Below the pieces are notes generated by a model that was not told where the DNA came from, searched no databases, and worked only from the letters and a program-made list of their open reading frames with translations. The position numbers were made by a program, and so were the translations under genes. DNA of 58,592 nt from an uncultured Gemmiger sp. (lineage in GTDB: Bacteria; Bacillota; Clostridia; Oscillospirales; Ruminococcaceae). Positions 1 through 6,823 of the stretch are shown here, piece after piece. Each line of letters begins with the position of its first letter. Positions within the stretch are counted from its first letter, which is position 1. The stretch lies in NCBI GenBank assembly GCA_947631565.1, contig CANRLV010000007.1, positions 1 to 58,592 on the forward strand, read 5' to 3'.

Positions 1-531
1 ACCCCGCACATCATGATCCCGCTGGTCGGCGAGGTCAAGGAGCTCAAGTACGTCAAGGACGTGGTCGTCAAGACCGCTGACGCCCTGATCGCCGCCGCCG
101 GTGTGGATATGCACTACGAGGTCGGCACCATGATCGAGATCCCGCGCGCCGCCCTGACCGCCGGCGACATCGCCAAGGAGGCGGACTTCTTCAGCTTTGG
201 CACCAACGACCTGACCCAGATGACCTTTGGCTTCAGCCGTGACGATGCCGCCAAGTTCCTGACCGCCTACTATGACACCAAGATCTACGAGAGCGATCCG
301 TTCCAGCACCTTGACCAGATCGGCGTCGGCCGCCTGATCAAGATGGCCGTGGCCGACGGCCGCGCCGCCAACCCCAAGCTGGGCCTTGGCATCTGCGGCG
401 AGCACGGTGGCGACCCCAGCAGCGTCGAGTTCTGCCACAACGTTGGCCTTGACTACGTCAGCTGCTCTCCGTTCCGCGTGCCCATCGCCCGCCTGGCCGC
501 CGCGCAGGCTGCCATCAAGCAGCCGCGCTGA
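1..531 (+). CDS. ppdK: Pyruvate, phosphate dikinase, C-terminal part (partial)
   Basis: This is the last 176 codons of pyruvate phosphate dikinase; the reading frame is open through base 1, so the gene begins outside the window. The enzyme interconverts pyruvate, ATP and phosphate with PEP, AMP and pyrophosphate in the cytoplasm. The visible part is the PEP-utilizing TIM barrel: [11 protein letters not shown] at the start, the metal-binding segment [19 protein letters not shown], and the catalytic cysteine in [11 protein letters not shown] near the C-terminus, followed by the typical [17 protein letters not shown] ending. In anaerobic Firmicutes this enzyme often works in glycolysis with pyrophosphate. 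A strong intrinsic terminator follows about 40 bases downstream, so it ends a transcript. Family assignment is secure. Confidence 0.97.
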   Translation, partial: TPHIMIPLVGEVKELKYVKDVVVKTADALIAAAGVDMHYEVGTMIEIPRAALTAGDIAKEADFFSFGTNDLTQMTFGFSRDDAAKFLTAYYDTKIYESDPFQHLDQIGVGRLIKMAVADGRAANPKLGLGICGEHGGDPSSVEFCHNVGLDYVSCSPFRVPIARLAAAQAAIKQPR

Positions 532-573
532 GACGCAGGCTTTTGAGAGCGTAAACACCCGATAGCATGACCG

Positions 574-611
574 GGCGCCCCGCCGCAAGGCGGGGCGCCT
601 TCTGTTTTGTT
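574..611 (+). terminator. Intrinsic terminator of ppdK
   Basis: An 11-bp perfect GC-rich stem (574-584 with 589-599) closes a GCAA tetraloop and is followed by a T-rich stretch (TTCTGTTTTGTT). Confidence 0.92.
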
Positions 612-640
612 CGGCAACCGTATACCATCTTTTTGCCTGC

Positions 641-669
641 TTGCAAAGCGGGGCGGTACCTGTTATACT
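641..669 (+). promoter_or_regulatory. Promoter of the hexapeptide acetyltransferase gene
   Basis: TTGCAA at 641-646 and TATACT at 664-669 are separated by 17 bases, and a TG dinucleotide one base before the -10 makes it an extended -10 promoter. The predicted start of transcription lies about 25 bases upstream of the ATG at 700. Confidence 0.8.
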
Positions 670-699
670 GCTGGTACAATGTATTCTGGGAGGCTGCGG

Positions 700-1317
700 A
701 TGACCGAGCGCGAAAAGATCCACAGCGGCGGGCTGTACCTGCCGTTGGACGAGTCCATCATGGCGGAACAGCTTGGGTATCTGGACCGGCTGTATGATTT
801 CAATTCCACCCGCCCGAGCGAGCTGGACAGGCGTGAAGCCCTGCTCAAAGAGATGTTTGCCGAGCTCGGCGCGGGCTGCTATATCGAGCCGCCGCTGTAC
901 GCCAACTGGGGCGGGCACCATGTGCATTTCGGGCATCATGTCTATGCCAACTTTGGCCTGACGCTGGTCGATGACACGCACATTTATGTCGGCGACTACA
1001 CCGAGTTCGGCCCCCATGTGACGGTGGCCACGGCCGGGCATCCGCTGCTGCCCGAGCTGCGCGAGAAGGGCTACCAGTACAACCTGCCCGTGCACATCGG
1101 CCGCAACTGCTGGCTGGGCACCGGGGTCATCGTGCTGCCCGGGGTCACCATCGGTGACGGCACCGTGGTGGGGGCCGGCAGCGTCGTCACCAAAGACCTG
1201 CCGGCCGGCGTGCTGGCGCTGGGCACGCCCTGCCGTGTGGTGCGCACGCTCGGCGAACGGGACCGGGAAGTTTACTTCCGTGACCGCAAGATCGATTGGG
1301 ACGCCCTGCCGCTGTGA
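700..1317 (+). CDS. Maltose/galactoside O-acetyltransferase family protein (hexapeptide repeat)
   Basis: A 205-residue cytoplasmic acetyl-CoA-dependent O-acetyltransferase of the maa/lacA group, which acetylates sugars such as maltose, glucose or galactosides. The N-terminal helical mac domain (about residues 1-60, with LGYLDRLYDFNSTRP) precedes a left-handed beta-helix of hexapeptide repeats. The signature YVGDYTEFGPHVTVATAGHP contains the catalytic histidine, and VVGAGSVVTKDLPAGVLALGTPCRVVR is the typical C-terminal coil. I chose ATG 700 because GGGAGG sits 9 bases upstream and the promoter lies between it and the earlier in-frame ATG at 607, which would fall inside the ppdK terminator tail. 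The true acceptor sugar cannot be told from sequence. Confidence 0.93.
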   Translation: MTEREKIHSGGLYLPLDESIMAEQLGYLDRLYDFNSTRPSELDRREALLKEMFAELGAGCYIEPPLYANWGGHHVHFGHHVYANFGLTLVDDTHIYVGDYTEFGPHVTVATAGHPLLPELREKGYQYNLPVHIGRNCWLGTGVIVLPGVTIGDGTVVGAGSVVTKDLPAGVLALGTPCRVVRTLGERDREVYFRDRKIDWDALPL

Positions 1318-1328
1318 CCTGCTTACAT

Positions 1329-1373
1329 AATCCCCTCCCCCGCCGGGCATACTGGCGGCGGGAGGGGATTTTT
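1329..1373 (+). terminator. Terminator-like hairpin that also contains the trx ribosome binding site
   Basis: Bases 1329-1344 pair with 1354-1370 (about 16 bp with one bulged C), followed by a T run at 1369-1373. The right arm contains GGGAGGGG, which is the only Shine-Dalgarno sequence for the thioredoxin ATG at 1376. The hairpin therefore can both end the upstream transcript and mask translation of the next gene. Confidence 0.75.
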
Positions 1374-1375
1374 GT

Positions 1376-1684
1376 ATGCTGTATGAAGCCAATGATGAAA
1401 CGTTTGAAAGCCTGGTCCTGCACAGCACGGAGCCGACGCTCGTCGATTTTTGGGCGCCGTGGTGCGGGCACTGCCGGCGGCTGGAGCCGGTGCTGGAGCA
1501 GCTGGCCGACGAGGGGCGGCGCATCGTCAAGATAAATGTCGACATCGCGCCCCGCACCGCGCGGCAGTACGGCGTGGGCAGCATCCCGGCGCTGTTTTAT
1601 TGTAAGGATGGCGGGCATGGGGCGGCACTGGTCGGCCCCGTCGGTCGCGAGGATATCGAGCACTGGCTGGCGGCGCAGGCATGA
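1376..1684 (+). CDS. trxA: Thioredoxin
   Basis: A 102-residue single-domain thioredoxin that reduces protein disulfides in the cytoplasm. The redox motif is W29-C30-G31-H32-C33 (WCGHC, against the classical WCGPC; a histidine in this position is found in more oxidizing members such as PDI). The cis-proline loop GSIPALFY lies around residue 72. Its stop codon overlaps the start of the thioredoxin reductase gene (ATGA), so the two are translationally coupled and form a complete NADPH-to-thioredoxin chain. Translation initiation may depend on opening the hairpin that holds its ribosome binding site. Confidence 0.95.
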   Translation: MLYEANDETFESLVLHSTEPTLVDFWAPWCGHCRRLEPVLEQLADEGRRIVKINVDIAPRTARQYGVGSIPALFYCKDGGHGAALVGPVGREDIEHWLAAQA

Positions 1685-2592
1685 TCTGGGACGTGCTCAT
1701 CGTCGGCGGCGGGCCGGCCGGCTACACCGCCGCGCTCTATGCCGCCGGGGCGGGGCTGCACACCGTACTGCTGGAGAAGCTCGGCCCCGGCGGGCAGATG
1801 GCCGGCAGCGGCGCCATCGCCAACTATCCGGGCCTGCCGGGCGTGGACGGCGCCGCTTTGGCCGAGCGTATGCGCGTGCAGGCCGAGGCCGCCGGCGCCG
1901 AGACCCGCTATGAGGAGGTCACCTCGCTGGCGCTGCGCGGCACGCCCAAGACCGCCCACACGCGGCAGGCGGAGTACGCCGCGCACACCGTCATTTTGTG
2001 CACGGGGGCGGCGCCGCGGCCGCTCGGCCTGCCGGAGGAGACTGCCCTGCGCGGGCGCGGCGTGAGCTACTGTGCCGCCTGCGACGGCGGGCTGTACCGC
2101 GGGCGGGCGGTGGCGGTGGTGGGCGGCGGCAACACGGCCGCCGCCGAGGCGCTGTATCTGGCCGGGCTCTGCCGCGAGGTCACGCTCATCCACCGGCGCG
2201 GTGCACTGCGGGCCGACGCCCGCTGCACCAGGGCGCTGGAGGCCGCGCCCAATGTCGGCTTTTTGTGGAACACCCGCGTCACCGCCCTGCTCTACACCGA
2301 GACGCTGGCCGGCCTCAAGCTGCAAAACACCGTGACCGGGGCGCGCAGTACGCTGGCCGTAGCGGGGCTGTTCGTGGCTGTCGGCCGCGCCCCGCAGAGC
2401 GCGCTTGCCGCCGGACAGCTGGCGATGGACGGGGCGGGGTACCTGCTGGCCGGTGAGGACTGCCGCACCGCCCTGCCGGGCGTGTTCGCGGCCGGCGATG
2501 TGCGCGCAAAGCCCCTGCGCCAGATCGTGACCGCCGCCGCGGACGGTGCCATGGCCGCCAGGGCGGCGCAGGAATATATCGCTGCGCTGTGA
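1681..2592 (+). CDS. trxB: Thioredoxin reductase (FAD/NAD(P)H)
   Basis: A 303-residue low-molecular-weight thioredoxin reductase. The FAD-binding GGGPAGYTAALYAA loop is at residues 9-22, the redox pair is C131-A-A-C134 followed by D (the classical motif is CATC), the NAD(P)H loop GGGNTAAAEA starts at 148, and the C-terminal FAD segment GVFAAGDVR is near residue 268. The gene overlaps trxA by four bases and is followed by an intrinsic terminator, so the pair is a two-gene operon. Cofactor preference (NADPH, NADH or ferredoxin/flavin) is not decided here. Confidence 0.95.
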   Translation: MIWDVLIVGGGPAGYTAALYAAGAGLHTVLLEKLGPGGQMAGSGAIANYPGLPGVDGAALAERMRVQAEAAGAETRYEEVTSLALRGTPKTAHTRQAEYAAHTVILCTGAAPRPLGLPEETALRGRGVSYCAACDGGLYRGRAVAVVGGGNTAAAEALYLAGLCREVTLIHRRGALRADARCTRALEAAPNVGFLWNTRVTALLYTETLAGLKLQNTVTGARSTLAVAGLFVAVGRAPQSALAAGQLAMDGAGYLLAGEDCRTALPGVFAAGDVRAKPLRQIVTAAADGAMAARAAQEYIAAL

Positions 2593-2596
2593 TTCA

Positions 2597-2629
2597 GGCC
2601 GGGACAAATGTCCCGGCCCTTTGCTTTTG
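2597..2629 (+). terminator. Intrinsic terminator of trxA-trxB
   Basis: GGCCGGGA at 2597-2604 pairs with TCCCGGCC at 2611-2618, followed by CTTTGCTTTTG. Its T-rich tail overlaps the -35 region of the next promoter. Confidence 0.88.
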
Positions 2630-2648
2630 TTTCGCCGTGTGCTATACT
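2621..2648 (+). promoter_or_regulatory. Promoter of the flavodoxin gene
   Basis: TTGCTT (2621-2626), 16-base spacer and TATACT (2643-2648) with an extended TG (2640-2641). The -35 is built from the T tail of the preceding terminator. Confidence 0.72.
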
Positions 2649-2695
2649 GAAAACGATCGCCCTGGTCAACCGTTTTCAAAAAGGGGGTATATACC

Positions 2696-3103
2696 ATGAC
2701 CGTCGCCGTTCGTTACTACACCCGTTCCGGCAACACCAAAAAACTGGCCGAGGCCATTGCCGCCGCCGTCGGCGTGTCGGCCCAGCCGGTGAGCGTGCCG
2801 CTGCCCGAAAAGACCGACATCCTGTTTTTGGGCTCCTCGCCCTACGCCTTTGACGTGGACGAGGCCGTCAAGCGCTTTGTGGCCGACAACGCCAAAAGCA
2901 TCGGTACTATATACAATTTCGGCACCTCGGCGTCGCCGTCCTCCACGCGCAAGCTGGTGGCGAAGCTCGCCGCCGGGCATGGCGTGCAGACGGCGGAGGA
3001 AGAGTTCCACTGCTTCGGCAGCTTTTTGATGCTGCACCGCGGCCGCCCCAACGCCGAGGACTGCGCGGCCGCCGCCGAATTCGCCAAAAAAGTGATTGGA
3101 TGA
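2696..3103 (+). CDS. Flavodoxin-like protein
   Basis: A 135-residue small flavodoxin-fold protein, expected to carry FMN as a low-potential one-electron carrier. The phosphate-binding loop is YTRSGNTKKLAEAIA near residues 8-22; LFLGSSPYAFDVD and FGTSASPSSTRK fit the later flavin loops. GGGGG lies about 10 bases before the ATG. It has its own promoter and is followed by a shared terminator with the convergent aldo/keto reductase. Partner enzyme unknown. Confidence 0.87.
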   Translation: MTVAVRYYTRSGNTKKLAEAIAAAVGVSAQPVSVPLPEKTDILFLGSSPYAFDVDEAVKRFVADNAKSIGTIYNFGTSASPSSTRKLVAKLAAGHGVQTAEEEFHCFGSFLMLHRGRPNAEDCAAAAEFAKKVIG

Positions 3104-3122
3104 ACGTTACAAACCGACGCAC

Positions 3123-3163
3123 AAAGGCACTGCGGGCCGCGAAAACGGTCCGCAGTGCCTTTT
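3123..3163. terminator. Bidirectional terminator between flavodoxin and aldo/keto reductase genes
   Basis: A 17-bp stem (3123-3139 with 3146-3162) has A-rich and T-rich flanks on both strands and lies between two converging genes. Confidence 0.9.
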
Positions 3164-3171
3164 GTCTGTGT

Positions 3172-4194
3172 TTACAATGCCTTGCCTGCCAAAATCTCTT
3201 TGTAATCCTGCAGGTTTTTGGCCAGCAGGGCCGGCGTGTCCAGCCCGTAAGGGCATTTACTCTTACAGCGGCCGCAGTGCAGGCAGTTCTCGATGCGCAG
3301 CATCTTCTCCTGCCAGGCGGGCGACAGCCACTGTGCCGAGGGCGAGCGCCGGATGAGCTGGCTCATGCGGGCGGAATTGTTGATCTCGATAGCGGCCGGG
3401 CAGGGCATACAGTAGCCGCAGCCGCGGCAGAAATCGCCCATCAGTTCGGCGCGGTCCTTTTCGATGACGGCGCGCAAGCTTTCGTCCATGCGGGGCGGGG
3501 CGTCCATAAAGGCCAAAAATTCCTCCAGCTCGGCCATGCGCTGCACGCCCCAGATGGGCAGCACGCCGTCGTATTGGGCGGCGAAGGCGTAGGCCGCGGC
3601 GGCGTTGGTGATGAGCCCGCCGGACAGTGATTTCATCGCCAGAAAGCCCATGCCGGCGGCCTTGGTCTTCTCAGCCAGGCGGATGTCGGCGTCGGTGGCC
3701 AGGTAGCAGAACGGGAACTGCAGCGTCTCGTACAGGCCGCTGTCGACGGCCTCCTCGGCCACGGCCAGGCGGTGGTTGGTGATGCCGATGTGGCGGATCT
3801 TGCCCTGTTCCTTGGCCGCGACCATGCACTCATACAGGCCGCTGCCGTCGCCCGGCTTGGGGCAGAAGGCCGGGTTGTGGAACTGATAGATGTCGATGTG
3901 GTTGGTCTGCAGCATTTTGAGCGAGGTCTCGAGATCTTTCCAAAAGCCCTCCGGCGTGGTGGCCGCGGTCTTGGTGGCGATGTAAATTTTATCGCGCATA
4001 CCGCCAAAGGCAAGGCCCAGCTTCTCCTCGCTGTCGGTATAGGCGCGGGCGGTGTCAAAGAAGGTGATACCGCCCGCCAGCGCGGCGCGCAGGATGCGCA
4101 CGCCCTCCTCCTTGCTCACGCGCTGCACCGGCAGCGCGCCGAAGCCGTTCTTGCTCACCGTGATGCCGGTGCGGCCAAGTGTCACTTTGTCCAT
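3172..4194 (-). CDS. Aldo/keto reductase with C-terminal ferredoxin domain
   Basis: A 340-residue protein joining an aldo/keto reductase barrel to a dicluster ferredoxin tail. The AKR tetrad is visible as D47, Y52, K75 and H106 (FFDTARAYTDSE, IATKT, YQFHNP). The C-terminal part carries two [4Fe-4S] motifs: C256-x2-C259-x2-C262-x3-C265 and C304-x2-C307-x2-C310-x3-C314. The fusion is common in anaerobes and suggests reduction of a carbonyl, or oxidation of a sugar, using ferredoxin-type electrons. AGGAAAGG precedes the ATG. It lies 42 bases behind the GH35 gene and probably shares its transcript, so its substrate may be a sugar released by that enzyme. Confidence 0.92.
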   Translation of the reverse strand: MDKVTLGRTGITVSKNGFGALPVQRVSKEEGVRILRAALAGGITFFDTARAYTDSEEKLGLAFGGMRDKIYIATKTAATTPEGFWKDLETSLKMLQTNHIDIYQFHNPAFCPKPGDGSGLYECMVAAKEQGKIRHIGITNHRLAVAEEAVDSGLYETLQFPFCYLATDADIRLAEKTKAAGMGFLAMKSLSGGLITNAAAAYAFAAQYDGVLPIWGVQRMAELEEFLAFMDAPPRMDESLRAVIEKDRAELMGDFCRGCGYCMPCPAAIEINNSARMSQLIRRSPSAQWLSPAWQEKMLRIENCLHCGRCKSKCPYGLDTPALLAKNLQDYKEILAGKAL

Positions 4195-4236
4195 GCTTTT
4201 GCCCTTTCCTGTGCGGTGGTGATTACAGTTGGGCGC

Positions 4237-6342
4237 TCAGGCCCACGGTTCCAGATAAAAGTCGTTTCGGCGCTCACTTTCAACGAGCCAGCAGGGGCCG
4301 CTGCCGTCGCCGTACAGCAGCGCCGCCGGCACGCGCCAGACCTCGCCGGTGTAAAAGTGATCCGCCAGCAGGCGGCTGCCGTCGATGTCGTAGATCTGCG
4401 CCGCGTCGTAGTCGCCGGGGATGTCGACAAAGCCCTCGGGGCCGGTGACCGCCAGCTTGTACCAGCGGCGCGCGCGCGGTCCGCCCAGTTCGAGCTCCTC
4501 CGCATAGCGCGGGGCAAACGGCTCCGCCGCCGCGGTCACGGTCAACGCGGCCGGGTGGAAGGGCCGCTTTGCTTCCCGGCGCACAAAGGCGCCGTCCGCG
4601 TCCCGATACCGCCACCAGGCGAAATCGCCGTCCGCCGCGGCGCAGATCTCACCGTCCAGCGCGTAGAGGTCGCACCCGTCGCCCAGGTACAGCGCGCCGT
4701 CCAACCGGCGCAGGTACTCGGCCAGCGCCAGCGGCAGCGTGACGATGCGCACGCCGCCGAAGTTGAAACCGCTTTCCAGTCCCGGCTCGGCCGTGACGGT
4801 CGTCTGCGCGCCGCCGTCCGCGGCAAAGCAGAACTGCGGCGTGATGCCGGGCACGGCGGCGAAGAAGAAGGTGCTCCCCTGCCGGCAGACCGGCTGGGCG
4901 GTGGCCCAGAGCAGCCGCTCGCCGTCCAGGGGCATATGGTAAGGGAAGAAGAAGCAGATGTCCCCCGCCACGGCAAAGGGCGGGAAGTCGGCGCCCGGCA
5001 CCTGCAAATGTACATCCGGCACATCGGCCAGCGTCAGGTGGCGCTGGTGGTGGTTGACGAAGACGAAGCCGGCCTGCCCGTCGGTGCGCAGCGCACAGCG
5101 CAGGTGTTCGGCGTCGGTGCAGGGCACGAAGGGTTCGGCAAAGACCGGCTCCATGGGGGCGAGCAGCGCGCCGAAATCCCGCGCGAACAGGTGCAGAAGA
5201 TTCAGCAGCCGGTACTGCCGGCGCACCTCGCCGTACTGGCCCAGGCAGGTGCCAAAATCGTAGTTGCGTATCGGCAGGTCGCCGTCCCACTTGGACGCAG
5301 CGGCGGCCTTGGATTCCTGGAAGGTCGAGTGCTTGCCGATCTTGTTGGTGCCGCCGTGGTACATATAGTAGCCGATGAGGTTGTTGCCGCAGCCCAGCTT
5401 GACCAGCGACAGCGCGTAGGCGTCCATCGGGCTCAAAATGGGGCGGCGCGTGTGGGTGGGCTGCAGGCCGCAGCCCATCTCACAGATGGCGAAAGGATAG
5501 CGCTCATAGGGCAGGCGCCAGCCGTCGGTATCATAGAGCTTGTCGTCGCCGTTCCAGGCCACGCTGTCATTGCGGAAAGGCACGAAAGAGTAAAGGTAGG
5601 AGAGGGGCAGCTCCTCGACGGTGTCGTCCCACGGATGGTCGGCGTAGGCTGAGAACACCGGCAAGAACTCGTCCACCGGCATACGCGCGCCGTACTGGTT
5701 GTTCCAGCCGGTGGCGGTGTAGATGGGCACGTCCAGCCCCACGCCCTTGGCGAGGTACTTGAGGGCCATCAGGTGGTCGGCGGCGTCGGTGAGCTCGTTC
5801 TCGATCTGGATGCCGATGACCGGCCCGCCGTCCTTGTAGAGCAGGCCCTGCACCTGCCGGTAGATCTGCTCGAACCAGCCGCGTGCTTTCGCCATGTAGG
5901 CGGGGTCATTGGTGCGCAGGGGCAGGCCGCTGTGCTGCAGCCAGTCCGGGAAACCGCCGTTGCGGCACTCGCCGTGCGCCCAGGGGCCGATGCGCAGCAT
6001 GACGTCCAGCCCCTGTTCCGCGCACGCCAAAACAAAGGCGCGCACGTCAAGGTCGCCGGTAAAATCGAGCTTGCCTTCCTCCTCCTCATGGTAGAGCCAA
6101 AGGATGTAGGTGGCAACGACGGTCACGCCGCCGGCCTTCATTTTCGCCAGCTCCCGCCGCCAGTGGGCGCGGTCATCGCGGCTGAAATGGTACTCCCCCA
6201 TCACCGGGATGACCGGCGCGCCGCCGCGCGTGATGTAGCGGCTGGTGAGCTCGATGCGTTCCCCCGCCGGGTCTGCCCCGCCCAGGCGCAGATGGCCCTG
6301 CAAAAGCCCGGTCGGTTCATACGGTGCAAAACGGATGTCCAC
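4237..6342 (-). CDS. Glycoside hydrolase family 35 beta-galactosidase
   Basis: A 701-residue cytoplasmic enzyme (no signal peptide) of family GH35, expected to split terminal beta-galactosyl residues. The TIM barrel begins with IPVMGEYHFSR, and RIGPWAHGECRNGGFPDWL is the family hallmark. The acid/base is E183 in IGIQIENEL, and the nucleophile is very likely E288 in ICEMGCGLQ. The C-terminal 300 residues are beta-rich. It is preceded by a promoter overlapped by a palindromic operator, and followed by the ferredoxin-type aldo/keto reductase. Intake of the substrate needs a transporter that is not in this window. Confidence 0.93.
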   Translation of the reverse strand: MDIRFAPYEPTGLLQGHLRLGGADPAGERIELTSRYITRGGAPVIPVMGEYHFSRDDRAHWRRELAKMKAGGVTVVATYILWLYHEEEEGKLDFTGDLDVRAFVLACAEQGLDVMLRIGPWAHGECRNGGFPDWLQHSGLPLRTNDPAYMAKARGWFEQIYRQVQGLLYKDGGPVIGIQIENELTDAADHLMALKYLAKGVGLDVPIYTATGWNNQYGARMPVDEFLPVFSAYADHPWDDTVEELPLSYLYSFVPFRNDSVAWNGDDKLYDTDGWRLPYERYPFAICEMGCGLQPTHTRRPILSPMDAYALSLVKLGCGNNLIGYYMYHGGTNKIGKHSTFQESKAAAASKWDGDLPIRNYDFGTCLGQYGEVRRQYRLLNLLHLFARDFGALLAPMEPVFAEPFVPCTDAEHLRCALRTDGQAGFVFVNHHQRHLTLADVPDVHLQVPGADFPPFAVAGDICFFFPYHMPLDGERLLWATAQPVCRQGSTFFFAAVPGITPQFCFAADGGAQTTVTAEPGLESGFNFGGVRIVTLPLALAEYLRRLDGALYLGDGCDLYALDGEICAAADGDFAWWRYRDADGAFVRREAKRPFHPAALTVTAAAEPFAPRYAEELELGGPRARRWYKLAVTGPEGFVDIPGDYDAAQIYDIDGSRLLADHFYTGEVWRVPAALLYGDGSGPCWLVESERRNDFYLEPWA

Positions 6343-6453
6343 AGGTATCCCCTCCTGCCGGCAAAAATGCGGTCTTACCGATCAGCTTTGTCGATCCAAG
6401 GTCCGTTCCGGGCACAGCACATCCTTGCCCGCAGCGGCATACCGCCATTCGGA

Positions 6454-6476
6454 CCTGTGATACAGTGTATCACAGG
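6454..6476. promoter_or_regulatory. Palindromic operator on the GH35 promoter
   Basis: CCTGTGATAC and GTATCACAGG form a perfect 10-bp inverted repeat around a 3-base centre. It covers the -10 of the GH35 promoter, the expected place for a LacI- or GntR-type repressor. The repressor gene is not adjacent. Confidence 0.75.
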
Positions 6477-6492
6477 AGCAGGCAAAAAGCAA
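6464..6492 (-). promoter_or_regulatory. Promoter of the GH35 - aldo/keto reductase operon
   Basis: On the minus strand TTGCTT (6492-6487), 17-base spacer, TACACT (6469-6464) with extended TG. The leader to the ATG at 6342 is about 115 bases. Confidence 0.72.
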
Positions 6493-6577
6493 TCTTCCGC
6501 GGACAGGCGCGCCCTGCCGCCAAGGCGCCCTTTGCCCCCCATATCCACCGCTGCGTGCCTGACCGTGCTGGACCTAT

Positions 6578-6636
6578 ACGAAAAAAGTAGACACGATCAT
6601 GCCCTATTTGTTATAATAAAACAGACACGAAAAAAG
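6578..6636 (+). repeat. Direct repeats around the restriction gene promoter
   Basis: ACGAAAAAAG occurs at 6578-6587 and again at 6627-6636; AGACACGA occurs at 6589-6596 and 6623-6630. They bracket the promoter and look like binding sites of a regulator, perhaps the lost controller protein. Confidence 0.5.
6588..6617 (+). promoter_or_regulatory. Promoter upstream of the restriction endonuclease gene
   Basis: TAGACA (6588-6593), 18-base spacer, perfect TATAAT (6612-6617). It would drive the small open frame at 6646 and the endonuclease gene at 6824. Confidence 0.7.
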
Positions 6637-6645
6637 AGGTCCCCT

Positions 6646-6771
6646 ATGGCAGCAAACAGCTGCAGATGGCTGTACAATACCGAAGACCGCCGTCGTGAAG
6701 CCGTCATAAAAAATGCAAAAAATGGAAGCCATACAGCGCTATTGCTGCCCATTGCTTATAGCAAGCTTTAG
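6646..6771 (+). CDS. Possible small leader ORF (41 aa)
   Basis: A 41-codon open frame starts with ATG 29 bases behind a perfect TATAAT box and has AGAGGT eight bases upstream. The peptide is basic in the middle and hydrophobic at the end (TALLLPIAYSKL). I do not recognise it. It fills part of the 480-base interval between the GH35 and endonuclease genes; the rest of that interval holds the two promoters and the operator. It may be a real leader peptide, a relic, or chance. Confidence 0.3.
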   Translation: MAANSCRWLYNTEDRRREAVIKNAKNGSHTALLLPIAYSKL

Positions 6772-6823
6772 AGCGCGGCTTAAAGAACGAAAAATTTCAC
6801 CTGTCTAAAGGAAGGACTGCACA

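Noticed and set aside
3772-6771. Long plus-strand frames opposite the aldo/keto reductase and GH35 genes
   Set aside because: Mirror frames of well-recognised genes. Only the last 41 codons, which have a promoter and a ribosome binding site, were kept, at low confidence.
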